Source: a virus
Strand: one strand, 5' to 3'
Length of the DNA: 25,138 bases
Virus record (IMG/VR): IMGVR_UViG_3300025141_000685
Location: 1-25,138 of that record
The first letter of the stretch is position 1, and every line of letters starts with the position of its first letter. Positions 1-8,301 of the stretch are shown piece by piece. Position numbers and translations under genes: made by a program. The notes below the pieces were generated by a model, which did not search any database, was not told where the DNA came from, and worked only from the letters and a program-made list of their open reading frames with translations.

Positions 1-459
1 TTGTCGAATAGTGGGCGCGGTAACGCTACCCAGAATGTAGAAGAGGTTGTAAATAGGGCTATTGTGTCCTATGACCAGAGTAGACAAAGAGCAGTAAAAC
101 AGCAAAGAGAAGCTGTTTATCATAAAAGTCTTCAGGAAGCTGTAAAGTCTTTTGAAGATAAATATCCTGATATAGCAGAATCTCCAGAGCTTAGAACAAT
201 TGCTGATAATAAGACGGTCACCCTAACTCAGGATAATCCTGATTGGACACCTAATCAAATTATAGAAGCAGCTGCTGAGTATACTCGCGATTGGGCTGGA
301 TCAATGCCTAATCAAAATGGTAGGTTGGAGCGCAAGAAAAAAATTGTGCAACAGCCGAGATCTGCAAGGGCTTCTGCCAACATTGGTTCTGATGAAGTTC
401 CAATGACAGCTTCTGAAATAGTTCAGGAGATGAGAAAGGCTAGAGGCCAAATTTTATAA
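1..459 (+). CDS. Putative capsid scaffold protein, probably 5'-truncated by the window edge
   Basis: The reading frame is open from the first base (TTG) to a TAA at 457-459, giving 152 residues. No upstream sequence is available, so the TTG may be an internal codon and the protein may be longer. It is hydrophilic and helix-rich, with a charged stretch (about residues 20-55), a YPDIAESPELR motif near 55-65, an NPDWTPNQII segment near 79-88, a basic patch (about 108-125) and a conserved-looking C-terminus, SEIVQEMRKARGQ. This layout, directly upstream of the major capsid gene, is what phage scaffold-like proteins look like: they line the prohead during assembly and then leave. No protease motif is visible. 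Function rests mainly on position and composition; a minor virion protein is the alternative. Confidence 0.6.
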   Translation: MSNSGRGNATQNVEEVVNRAIVSYDQSRQRAVKQQREAVYHKSLQEAVKSFEDKYPDIAESPELRTIADNKTVTLTQDNPDWTPNQIIEAAAEYTRDWAGSMPNQNGRLERKKKIVQQPRSARASANIGSDEVPMTASEIVQEMRKARGQIL

Positions 460-466
460 CTTCTAT

Positions 467-472
467 AGGAGG
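467..472 (+). promoter_or_regulatory. Strong Shine-Dalgarno of the capsid gene
   Basis: AGGAGG with a five-base spacer to the ATG at 478. The next two genes have the same perfect core (AGGAGG at 1442-1447 for the ATG at 1454, and at 1849-1854 for the ATG at 1861). Most other genes in the window have weaker sites or rely on overlapping stop/start codons. The head genes are therefore the most strongly initiated in the window. Confidence 0.85.
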
Positions 473-477
473 TAATT

Positions 478-1443
478 ATGGCTGGACAAGTATGGTCAGT
501 TAGCACCTCCGGTGGTTATATGTATGCCTTAAATCTGAGTCGCCTTCTTAGGATGGCAGTTCAGCCAATGGTAAAGTTCCGTCAGTTCTGCGACGTAAAA
601 GACGCAGCGCACCAGGGACTTCATCGAGGTGATACATTCCATTGGAACGTGTTTAGTGATGTTTCCACTCAAGGAAGCACACTAGTTGAAACCAATACAG
701 TCCCCGAAACCTCATTCACTATCTCTCAGGGAACAATGACGATCACGGAAGCAGGTAACTCTGTGCCGTGGACGGGCAAGTTAGACGATCTCTCTGAGCA
801 GCCTGTGGCTGAGGTGGTAAGGAAAGTATTGAAGAACGATGCTAAAAAAGCATTTGATACTCTTGCTGCTGCTCAGTTTAATGCGTGTGCTTTGCGTGTA
901 GTTCCTACTGCTGGAACAAGCACGACAGCTCTCACGTTGACGACTAACACGGCATGTACGCTAACTAATAACGTGGCTTTTCAGAAAGAACATGTTAAGT
1001 TAATTGTTGATACCATGAAAGAACGTAACATCCCAGCTTATGCTGATGATGATTATTACGCTTTGGCATGGCCGACGACATGGCGTACTCTGAAAGATGA
1101 TCTAGAATCAATCAAGCAGTATGTTGATCCTGGTTTTCAGATGATTATGAATGGTGAAATAGGTCGTTACGAAGGCGTTAGATTCGTAGAACAAACTAAT
1201 ATTGCGAAGACGGGTATGTCTACTGCTGCTGCAGCGTGGACTAATTCAAAATCCAATTGGGCTTTGTTCTTTGGCGAGGATACTGTTGCTGAGGCAATTG
1301 CAGTTCCTGAAGAAATTCGCGGGAAAATTCCTGGGGATTACGGAAGGGATCGCGGCGTCGCATGGTATTACCTTGGCGGATTTGGCATAACACACACGCA
1401 ACAGGCCCAGTCACGTATTGTGATGTGGGACAGCGCAGCTTAG
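478..1443 (+). CDS. Major capsid protein (N4-gp56-like family)
   Basis: This 321-residue protein should be the main shell subunit of the head. Its start is fixed by a strong Shine-Dalgarno AGGAGG at 467-472, five bases before the ATG. The N-terminal half has features I recognise from N4-gp56-type major capsid proteins: VKFRQFCDVKDA (about 37-48), a GDTFHWNV segment, a TNTVPETSFTISQGTMTITE stretch and LDDLSEQPV. The C-terminal half has AWPTTWRTLKDDLE, QMIMNGEIGRYEGVRFVEQT and GVAWYYLGGFGI. It lies between the scaffold candidate and a putative decoration protein, the usual head-gene order. Two adjacent strong ribosome binding sites suit a highly expressed late gene. The family call is from memory of motifs, not a search. 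Confidence 0.88.
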   Translation: MAGQVWSVSTSGGYMYALNLSRLLRMAVQPMVKFRQFCDVKDAAHQGLHRGDTFHWNVFSDVSTQGSTLVETNTVPETSFTISQGTMTITEAGNSVPWTGKLDDLSEQPVAEVVRKVLKNDAKKAFDTLAAAQFNACALRVVPTAGTSTTALTLTTNTACTLTNNVAFQKEHVKLIVDTMKERNIPAYADDDYYALAWPTTWRTLKDDLESIKQYVDPGFQMIMNGEIGRYEGVRFVEQTNIAKTGMSTAAAAWTNSKSNWALFFGEDTVAEAIAVPEEIRGKIPGDYGRDRGVAWYYLGGFGITHTQQAQSRIVMWDSAA

Positions 1444-1453
1444 GAGGCATATT

Positions 1454-1849
1454 ATGAGTTATTCAAATCCTATAACTACGCGAATCCAATCTGGTGCTAG
1501 TCAAGACTTAGGTAATGGTACACCTACCGTTTTCTCCTTTAAGGGGCCAACGGGTAAGAAGGGAACTATTATTGATGTTGGCATTGAGGTTACGGAGACT
1601 TTCGCGTGTGATAGTACAGAGGCGTCATTTCAGGTCGGGACGACTGGTGATGCAAATGCTTATTGCCAACTTAACATTACAGACGGTACTACTTTGACTG
1701 ATACGTTCAATATCCAAGATGATACGGATGCTATTATTGCAGAGGCTATTCCGGCTGATACTCAGATCGAATGTACCCCAGTTGTTGGGGTAGATGCTGG
1801 TACTGAAGCTGGTATGGGTTATCCGTATGTTGTTGTTGAATGGTACTAA
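1454..1849 (+). CDS. Putative capsid decoration/stabilisation protein
   Basis: A 131-residue, beta-rich, acidic protein with many Thr, Gly and Asp residues, no membrane segment and no signal peptide. The ATG follows AGGAGG (1442-1447) that overlaps the capsid stop region. The C-terminal part (about 95-131) reads as alternating strands ending in YPYVVVEWY. Its size, beta character and place directly after the major capsid gene with an equally strong ribosome binding site suggest an abundant head protein that cements or decorates the shell. I do not recognise a specific family, so the role is inferred from position. A minor head protein is an alternative. Confidence 0.55.
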   Translation: MSYSNPITTRIQSGASQDLGNGTPTVFSFKGPTGKKGTIIDVGIEVTETFACDSTEASFQVGTTGDANAYCQLNITDGTTLTDTFNIQDDTDAIIAEAIPADTQIECTPVVGVDAGTEAGMGYPYVVVEWY

Positions 1850-1860
1850 GGAGGTCAATT

Positions 1861-2043
1861 ATGGCTAAAGATACAGCAGGAAATCACCCAACGGTTAATC
1901 AGAATGGTCTTATCGAAAAGAAGGACATAGCTGGAGAGTCTTTAAAATCTCTAGGTATGGCCAGTATGGGTAAGAATCAGATGCCACAGGGTATAGCGAA
2001 ATCAAATATTTCCACTGATCGTGGAAAGTTTGAATGGCGTTAA
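1861..2043 (+). CDS. Small hypothetical phage protein, 60 aa
   Basis: The frame is open from 1840, but the ATG at 1861 is the better start: it follows AGGAGG (1849-1854) with a six-base spacer, whereas the earlier start lies inside the preceding gene. The product begins MAKDTAGNHPTVNQNG and is hydrophilic, with Lys, Gly, Asn and Met prominent and no Cys. It contains a KSLGMASMGKNQMPQGIAKS segment that looks flexible. I do not recognise a family. Its strong ribosome binding site and position among head genes suggest a small structural or assembly protein. Confidence 0.6.
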   Translation: MAKDTAGNHPTVNQNGLIEKKDIAGESLKSLGMASMGKNQMPQGIAKSNISTDRGKFEWR

Positions 2044-2056
2044 GTTAATTGGTGAT

Positions 2057-2074
2057 GGGGCGGGAAACCGCCCC
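2057..2074 (+). other. Perfect GC-rich hairpin with a GNRA-type GAAA loop
   Basis: GGGGCGG, loop GAAA, CCGCCCC: seven uninterrupted G-C pairs closed by a GNRA tetraloop, between the stop at 2043 and the likely start at 2097. No T-run follows (the next bases are TAATCC), so it is not a standard intrinsic terminator. It could be an mRNA-stabilising or processing structure, or an attenuator between strongly expressed head genes and the tail/ejection genes. Confidence 0.7.
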
Positions 2075-2096
2075 TAATCCATACGAGGATATTAAA

Positions 2097-2327
2097 ATGG
2101 CTAAAAAAATGAATTCAATTGAAGCATTCATTGGTGGTGCAGTTGAAACTCCAGAGATGGGGTATGGTCATACTGAAGCGGTTCTTAAGGGATATACCAG
2201 TGGCTCTCAATTGTTTGATGAAAGAGCTATGGATCTTAGGTATGATCAACGAAGAACAAATAACGAAGGTAGAGTTAACGGGCAAATGGTGAGAGGAAGC
2301 GGCGTCATAGCGGGATGGGCGTTCTAA
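2097..2327 (+). CDS. Small hypothetical phage protein, 76 aa
   Basis: The frame opens at 2049, but a start there would translate through the 2057-2074 hairpin. The ATG at 2097 is preceded by GAGG at 2085-2088 with a suitable spacer and gives a product beginning MAKKMNSIEAFIGGAVETPE. The protein is mixed in charge, with a DERAMDLRYDQRRTNNEGR stretch near the middle and a small hydrophobic end (SGVIAGWAF). It has no cysteines and no membrane segment. I do not recognise a family. It lies seven bases before the glycosyltransferase gene and probably shares its transcript. Confidence 0.55.
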   Translation: MAKKMNSIEAFIGGAVETPEMGYGHTEAVLKGYTSGSQLFDERAMDLRYDQRRTNNEGRVNGQMVRGSGVIAGWAF

Positions 2328-2334
2328 AGAAATA

Positions 2335-3420
2335 GTGAAAATAATAAAGATTCCCGAAAGGGAGCTGAGCGAATATACCCCATCTGATTTTGGGGGTGTT
2401 CGAGAAGAAAAGACTGTATGTGTTATTAGGTACGGGGCTTTTGGAGATATGTTGCAAGTTAGTTCGATACTACCTTTACTAAAGGAACAAGGATATAGAG
2501 TTTGTGTTAATGTATCTCCTATTGGAGAAGATATATTAAAAAGCAACCCTTATGTTGATGAGCTTCTAGTTCAAAAAACTAACATGATTCCAGAGGGAGA
2601 ACTTACAGAGTATTGGGAAAACTTACCCCCTTTATTTGATAAAGTAATCCAGCTTTCTGAATCTATAGAAGCTTCTTTACTAGTTGTTCCAGATAGGCCT
2701 TCCACCCTTAGAAATGGCGACGTGGTTTTAGCTAAAGCCGACGAGCGTTTCTTTTGGGATAAGGAAAAGTTACATGAGGAATGTAATATTAATTATATGG
2801 AGAGAACCCATGATCTAGCGGGTGTTCCACATATATTTAATCCTAAATTTTACCCCACTAGGCAAGAAAAGGAGTGGGCTAAAAAAGAAAGAAAAAAGAT
2901 AAAGTCTAAGCATGTAATATTGTGGTCTTTATCTGGGTCTTCCGTTCATAAGGTATATCCCTGGACTGATAGTGTAATAGCTAGTGTGTTGTCCAAAAGA
3001 AAGGATGTTTCTTTTGTAACTGTAGGTGATGACTTGTGTCAACTTCTAGAGCAGGGGTGGGAAAAAGAAAAGAGGGTTATAACAAAGTCAGGCAAATGGT
3101 CAATAAGAAAAACTCTTTCTTTTATAGATCGCTGCACCATAGTAATAGGGCCAGAAACAGGAGTTTTAAATGCGGCCTCTACTTTAGATAACCATAAGAT
3201 TGTAATGCTTTCGCATTCCTCTGAAGAAAATTTGTCAAAGCATTGGGAAAATACTACTTCCTTTGGCCCAGACTATTATGATAATTTTTGTTTTCCTTGT
3301 CATAAAATGCATTATGGATTCAACACATGCAGTAGGGATGAGAATACTGGCGGCGCAATGTGTGCTGCTAATATAAAACCAAACGATATTTGTAAGGACA
3401 TAATGAAGAATTTGAAATGA
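2335..3420 (+). CDS. GT9 (ADP-heptosyltransferase-like) glycosyltransferase
   Basis: A 361-residue GT-B-fold candidate starting at GTG 2335 with a weak ribosome binding site. The N-terminal half begins VCVIRYGAFGDMLQ (about 28-41), the nucleotide-fold start typical of GT9 heptosyltransferases, followed by a SSILPLLKEQG helix and an ILKSNPYVDELL segment. The C-terminal half has HVILWSLSGSS, the donor-side motif IGPETGVLNAAS (G272-P273-E274-T275-G276), and a cysteine cluster (C319, C322, C332 and one near 342) like those seen in some GT9 members. GT9 enzymes usually transfer heptose from ADP-heptose to lipopolysaccharide core. In a phage head-tail operon the acceptor is unknown: a virion protein or host surface sugar is possible. 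It overlaps the next gene by ATGA. By eye it is more AT-rich than the capsid gene, which would fit acquisition. Confidence 0.78.
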   Translation: MKIIKIPERELSEYTPSDFGGVREEKTVCVIRYGAFGDMLQVSSILPLLKEQGYRVCVNVSPIGEDILKSNPYVDELLVQKTNMIPEGELTEYWENLPPLFDKVIQLSESIEASLLVVPDRPSTLRNGDVVLAKADERFFWDKEKLHEECNINYMERTHDLAGVPHIFNPKFYPTRQEKEWAKKERKKIKSKHVILWSLSGSSVHKVYPWTDSVIASVLSKRKDVSFVTVGDDLCQLLEQGWEKEKRVITKSGKWSIRKTLSFIDRCTIVIGPETGVLNAASTLDNHKIVMLSHSSEENLSKHWENTTSFGPDYYDNFCFPCHKMHYGFNTCSRDENTGGAMCAANIKPNDICKDIMKNLK

Positions 3421-4112
3421 GTACTTATCTAGTTTTGTGTCAAAACATGGCGAGGGATATTGGTATCCCTGGAACAGGGCCAGACGATGTTACATCAACC
3501 TCTCTTTCAGAAGAAGAGAATGCTGTTGTGCGTTATGTGAAGCAAGCTGACCTAGATATACAAAGTAGGTGGTTTAATTGGGATTTCTTGTGGACAGAAG
3601 CTACTATTACCCCAGTTGTTGGAACATCCACATTGACATCTCCAAGTGATGTAGGTAATTGGAAACTGGATGCTATTGTTTTTTCCAAAGCTACAGACTC
3701 TTATCAAGAGCTGGAGTACATGGATTGGGATGATTACAATTTAGAGTATAAGATGGGTGTAGTTGAATCAGGCACACCAGAAGTATTCTCAGTAAAGCCT
3801 GATAATGTTATAGACGTATACCCAACCCCAGATGCAACTACAACTATTTCTGTTGCGTATTGGGCAACTCCTACTGAACTAGCGGCGGATGCAGATGTAT
3901 CAGCTATACCTCCAAGACTGCATAAGATAATAACATCAAGAGCGAAAATATACTATGCTGAAAATGAAGATGCTCCTGAAATTTTATCTGGTGCATTAGC
4001 TGAGTTTGAAGACTTACTAGATAAATTAGAGTCTGATCAGTTACCTGGGCAAAAGAATAGAAGGTTCTCAAGAGCTCAGGATATTACTAATTTTACAGTA
4101 GTTCCGCAATGA
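3417..4112 (+). CDS. Putative head-tail adaptor (tail tubular A-like) protein
   Basis: 231 residues. The ATG at 3417 overlaps the preceding stop (ATGA), implying translational coupling. The N-terminus is helical (LVLCQNMARDIGIPG, then EEENAVVRYVKQADLDIQSRW); a WFNWDFLWTEATI segment near 52-64 leads into a beta-rich middle. The C-terminal third has IPPRLHKIITSRAKIYYAENED and a charged helix ending QLPGQKNRRFS. Helical ends around a beta insert, with this length and position before the nozzle-like genes, match phage adaptor proteins that sit between portal and tail tube. I assign this from architecture and gene order rather than a diagnostic motif. Confidence 0.55.
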   Translation: MSTYLVLCQNMARDIGIPGTGPDDVTSTSLSEEENAVVRYVKQADLDIQSRWFNWDFLWTEATITPVVGTSTLTSPSDVGNWKLDAIVFSKATDSYQELEYMDWDDYNLEYKMGVVESGTPEVFSVKPDNVIDVYPTPDATTTISVAYWATPTELAADADVSAIPPRLHKIITSRAKIYYAENEDAPEILSGALAEFEDLLDKLESDQLPGQKNRRFSRAQDITNFTVVPQ

Positions 4113-4642
4113 CAAAACTAACTAGCCGCTCTCTAAAACCATCAGGGCTTCAGTCAAGTTACTTCCCATTTGAGGGTGGTGTAAATTTAGTAGAGCCAGC
4201 TTTATCAATGAGGGCTGGTGAGTTAGTTGCTTCTGATAATTTTGAAGTAGATGTAAGAGGAAGGTACAGAAGGTTAGATGGTTATGAAAGGTTTGACGGA
4301 CAAACTCTTCCTTCTGCTATAACTTTTTATAGAATACCTTTTACATTAGGTAAATCAAAAGATTCTGTTTTTGATAGCGCCTTTAGTACTGCCTTTGATA
4401 TGCAAATTCCCGCAACAGGTGATACGATTAAAGGAGAAACTAGTGGGGCTACAGGTTCTATACTGCAAGTAAGTATAGAAGATGTTACTGGAGATTCGGC
4501 AGCTGGATCATTTGCTGGCGATGATGCAGAAGGGTATGTTTACTTTATAGTAGTAAGCGGGACTCTCCAAGACGGAGAGACTTTGTTATTTTTAAATAAA
4601 GATAGCGCTTTTAGCGCTGCATTCAATGTGGAGTATGGATAA
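4109..4642 (+). CDS. N-terminal part of a split tail nozzle-like structural protein
   Basis: 177 residues, with its ATG in an ATGA overlap. Residues 19-64 carry FPFEGGVNLVEPALS and RRLDGYERFDG, which I recognise as the start of much longer (700-1,000 aa) phage tail structural proteins. Two short related motifs follow, DSVFDSAFSTAFD (about 84-96) and DSAFSAAF near the C-terminus, flanking a beta module GDTIKGETSGATG...GDDAEGYVYFIVVSGTLQDGETL (about 102-160). The same module type recurs twice in the gene at 5253-7211, and that protein's start looks like the continuation of this one. The gene ends in TAATG shared with the next start. I read it as the amino-terminal piece of an ancestral single protein separated by an inserted gene. 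Confidence 0.65.
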   Translation: MTKLTSRSLKPSGLQSSYFPFEGGVNLVEPALSMRAGELVASDNFEVDVRGRYRRLDGYERFDGQTLPSAITFYRIPFTLGKSKDSVFDSAFSTAFDMQIPATGDTIKGETSGATGSILQVSIEDVTGDSAAGSFAGDDAEGYVYFIVVSGTLQDGETLLFLNKDSAFSAAFNVEYG

Positions 4643-4646
4643 TGGG
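4636..4646 (+). repeat. Left 11-base direct repeat at the inserted gene junction
   Basis: TGGATAATGGG spans the stop of the upstream gene and the start of the next one (TAATG overlap). An identical copy lies at 5247-5257 at the other end of the intervening gene. Confidence 0.75.
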
Positions 4647-5253
4647 AACACCAACAGCCTTAAGAAAAACTAGGGCAGTTTTAACAGGTACTAGTTTTGC
4701 TAATAATACTACAGGGGCTATTACTGCCCAGATGGTTAGGCAATTTGTAGAAACTGGGATGGGTGGTTACGCGACTATATGTGCTAAAGCGGGAACACCA
4801 GCCAGTCAGGCAATATCAACTGCTACGACTACGACAATAGATTGGAATGCAGGAAGTACAGGGGCAGATGCAGAGGATGATACTGGAACTGTATCTTCAA
4901 CGACTGTAGGAACTGATGCTGATTTTGCTAATGATAGGATCAGGATATACGACAAAGGATTCTTCATGGTCAATCTGGGTATTAGTTTCGCACAGACTGG
5001 AACGGACACTGTAATATGGACATTCAGAATTGCAACACAAGATACTGGTGGCTCTGTGGTATATCCGGGTTACGATTGTGCGGTTCAAAGAGTAGCCGCA
5101 ACCTTAGATAACATGGTGTCTGCTTCTGGCATAATTGATACCACGGGTCATACCACTTATACGGATTTGTTAGCGCAAGTCAAACACGGGGACGCAGGGT
5201 CTGAGAATTTCCAGATGCACTATGGTCAGTTATCAGTCTTTAGGATTGGATAA
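4642..5253 (+). CDS. Putative phage fibre/decoration protein with a TNF/C1q-like jelly-roll fold
   Basis: 203 residues, linked by TAATG overlaps to both neighbours. The N-terminal section (about 14-45: LTGTSFANNTTGAITAQMVRQFVETGMGGYATI) resembles the short adaptor at the start of many phage fibre-type proteins. The rest is Thr/Ser/Gly-rich beta sequence: TIDWNAG, NDRIRIYDKGFFMVNLGISFAQTG, a WTFRIATQDTGG strand pair, and a C-terminal QMHYGQLSVFRIG. That order (a strand entering a GxYxVxxxxSF-like segment, closing with a hydrophobic strand ending in RIG) is typical of trimeric C1q/TNF-like jelly rolls at fibre tips. It sits exactly where an otherwise continuous tail protein is broken, so it may be a moron-like insertion or a virion-surface binding protein. 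No catalytic motif is visible. Confidence 0.55.
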   Translation: MGTPTALRKTRAVLTGTSFANNTTGAITAQMVRQFVETGMGGYATICAKAGTPASQAISTATTTTIDWNAGSTGADAEDDTGTVSSTTVGTDADFANDRIRIYDKGFFMVNLGISFAQTGTDTVIWTFRIATQDTGGSVVYPGYDCAVQRVAATLDNMVSASGIIDTTGHTTYTDLLAQVKHGDAGSENFQMHYGQLSVFRIG

Positions 5254-5257
5254 TGGG
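5247..5257 (+). repeat. Right 11-base direct repeat at the inserted gene junction
   Basis: TGGATAATGGG, identical to 4636-4646, again covering a TAATG stop/start overlap. The two copies bracket the 203-residue gene precisely. Confidence 0.75.
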
Positions 5258-7211
5258 GGTTCTTGCAACCGCCATTTCTGACGGTCCTCCAGTATTAAGA
5301 AATACTTATGTAGCAGGTACTATCGCTACTGAAGCAAGAACAGCTATAGAAGACCAGAGAAGCAATATTTCTGCTGTTGGAACAATAGACAGTCCCTGTG
5401 AGGGAAGTGTATTAGGAGTTGCTGTTTTTAATGGTGATGTTTATGCCTTTAGAAATAAGAGTGGTGGTGCTACGGCAGGAATGTATAAATCTACATCTAC
5501 GGGCTGGGACGAGGTTGACCTTGGAACTGCATTAAATTTTGATGGTACTGTTACAGCTGGAGAACCTGTTCCCGGTTCTATAGGTACAGCAACGACCTTA
5601 AAAGGTGGGACGAGTAATGCCGAAGGAGATTTAATGGGCATTTCGTATCATGGGTTATGGTCTACCGGAGCTGCTGGAGTTATGGTGCTAACCAATATAA
5701 CCGGCACATTCCAAGATAATGAAGATTTGAAAATGCCTTTATTAGCATTTGATACAGGCTCTATAGAAATTAGCGAAGGCGATTCTATAGTTGGTGGTAC
5801 TTCCGGAAAGACAGCCACTGTTACTAGCGTGACAATAAGCAGTGGAACCTTAGCAGGTGGTGACGCTGCTGGTTATATTTCTGTAAAAAATAATAGTGGC
5901 ACTTGGACCAATAGTGAAGAAATACAAGTAAGCGGGATTAAGAGGGCATTAGTGAATGGTGCAGCAGAACCCACTGAGGTTGTTATTGCAAAAGTTTCTG
6001 GAACCACATACGCCCAAACTCTTAGCGCTGGAGGTAAATACGAATTTTCCGTTTATAACTTTAGGGGACAAACAACAGGTATTACTTTGTATGGTGTTAA
6101 TACTGTAGATGCTGGATTCTCATTTGATGGAACTACGTTTATAAAAATCCAGACTGGTATGGAAACGAATGTACCTCAGCATATAGCCACTCATCAAAAA
6201 CATTTATTCTTTTCGTTTGCAAATGGTTCTATTCAACATTCCAGTATAGCTGCTCCGAACAAATGGAGTGCAGTTACGGGTGCTGCAGAACTTGGCATCG
6301 GAGATGACGTTAGTGGATTTTCTAATGAAGTTAATAATGTAATGTCTATTTTCACTAGAAATGATGCTTACATGCTTTATGGGACATCTTCTGCAGATTG
6401 GGAATTAAGGAAGTTTCATGCGGGCGCTGGTGCTATTCCCTATACTCTTCAAAAAATGGATCAAACATTCTTCTTGGATGATCGAGGAATTTCATCTATT
6501 TTTACTGTTCAATATTTTGGTGATTTTCAATCATCCGTTGCTTCAGACAAAATAGACCCTTACATACAAGGCAAGAAAGATAATGCTGTAGATTCTTTAA
6601 GGGTCAGGGGGAAAAATCAATATCGTCTTTATTTTGATGATAAGACTGGTGTTGAAATGACATTTATAAATAAGAGAAACCAAGGTTTTATGCCCTTTAC
6701 TTTAGATCATCAGATTAGTTGTATTATTTCAGCAGAAGACTCTAATGGATTTGAGGTTTTATATGCCGGATTCGATGATGGTTATGTGAGGAGACTAGAT
6801 TCTGGAACAAGTTTTGACGGAGGAACTGTAAGCTCATTTATAAGAACAGCTTATTATCATTATAACTCTCCCGGAACAAGAAAGAGGTTTAGGGAATTGG
6901 GATTGGAAATAAATGCTGATACAGATACCACGTTAACGGTTATACCAACTTATGATTTTGGTGGAACATTTACTCCTAAAACATCTCCTATATCTAGTTC
7001 CTACAGTGTTACGGTAAACGCGGATCAATGGACAGAAGCAGATATAAGTAATAGTTCAACAGGAGTTACAGTGGTAGCTTCAGAACGAGTCCGGATAAAT
7101 GGGATAGGAACAAACATGGGATTAATTATCAGCAACAGTTCAATTTACGATAAGCCAATAACTCTTCAGGGTGGTATTGTGGACTATTCGGCTAGAGGGG
7201 TTAGAAGATAA
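5253..7211 (+). CDS. Tail nozzle / tail tubular protein B-like structural protein (main part)
   Basis: 652 residues. The N-terminus (PPVLRNTYVAGTIATEAR, then VLGVAVFNGDVYAFRNKSGG and MYKSTSTGWDEVDLG) looks like the continuation of the 4109-4642 product rather than a natural protein start. Two beta modules follow, near 110-157 (GGTSNAEG...GTFQDNEDL) and 174-226 (GGTSGKTATV...GDAAGYISV). The remainder has repeated blade-like beta segments: YNFRGQTTGITLYGVN, FSFDGTTFIKI, MSIFTRNDAYMLYGTSSADWEL, GAIPYTLQKMDQTFFLDDRGI and FQSSVASDKIDPYIQGK. These resemble the nozzle proteins of short-tailed phages (T7 gp12 type), beta-propeller platforms that form the end of the tail. The assignment is from motif memory and gene order. 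It starts by termination-reinitiation at TAATG. Confidence 0.65.
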   Translation: MGVLATAISDGPPVLRNTYVAGTIATEARTAIEDQRSNISAVGTIDSPCEGSVLGVAVFNGDVYAFRNKSGGATAGMYKSTSTGWDEVDLGTALNFDGTVTAGEPVPGSIGTATTLKGGTSNAEGDLMGISYHGLWSTGAAGVMVLTNITGTFQDNEDLKMPLLAFDTGSIEISEGDSIVGGTSGKTATVTSVTISSGTLAGGDAAGYISVKNNSGTWTNSEEIQVSGIKRALVNGAAEPTEVVIAKVSGTTYAQTLSAGGKYEFSVYNFRGQTTGITLYGVNTVDAGFSFDGTTFIKIQTGMETNVPQHIATHQKHLFFSFANGSIQHSSIAAPNKWSAVTGAAELGIGDDVSGFSNEVNNVMSIFTRNDAYMLYGTSSADWELRKFHAGAGAIPYTLQKMDQTFFLDDRGISSIFTVQYFGDFQSSVASDKIDPYIQGKKDNAVDSLRVRGKNQYRLYFDDKTGVEMTFINKRNQGFMPFTLDHQISCIISAEDSNGFEVLYAGFDDGYVRRLDSGTSFDGGTVSSFIRTAYYHYNSPGTRKRFRELGLEINADTDTTLTVIPTYDFGGTFTPKTSPISSSYSVTVNADQWTEADISNSSTGVTVVASERVRINGIGTNMGLIISNSSIYDKPITLQGGIVDYSARGVRR

Positions 7212-7236
7212 GATCATGAAAAAGGGAGCATAGGAT

Positions 7237-8298
<1,062 letters not shown>

Positions 8299-8301
8299 TT
8301 A

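Noticed and set aside
2115-2546. 143-codon - strand frame across the 76-aa gene and the glycosyltransferase start
   Set aside because: Antisense to two better-supported genes; low-complexity translation rich in Ser and Ile with no motif.
4642-5253. Homing endonuclease or intron as the cause of the split tail gene
   Set aside because: No LAGLIDADG, GIY-YIG or HNH residues, no intron-like spacer; the gene is beta-rich and coupled by stop/start overlaps at both ends.
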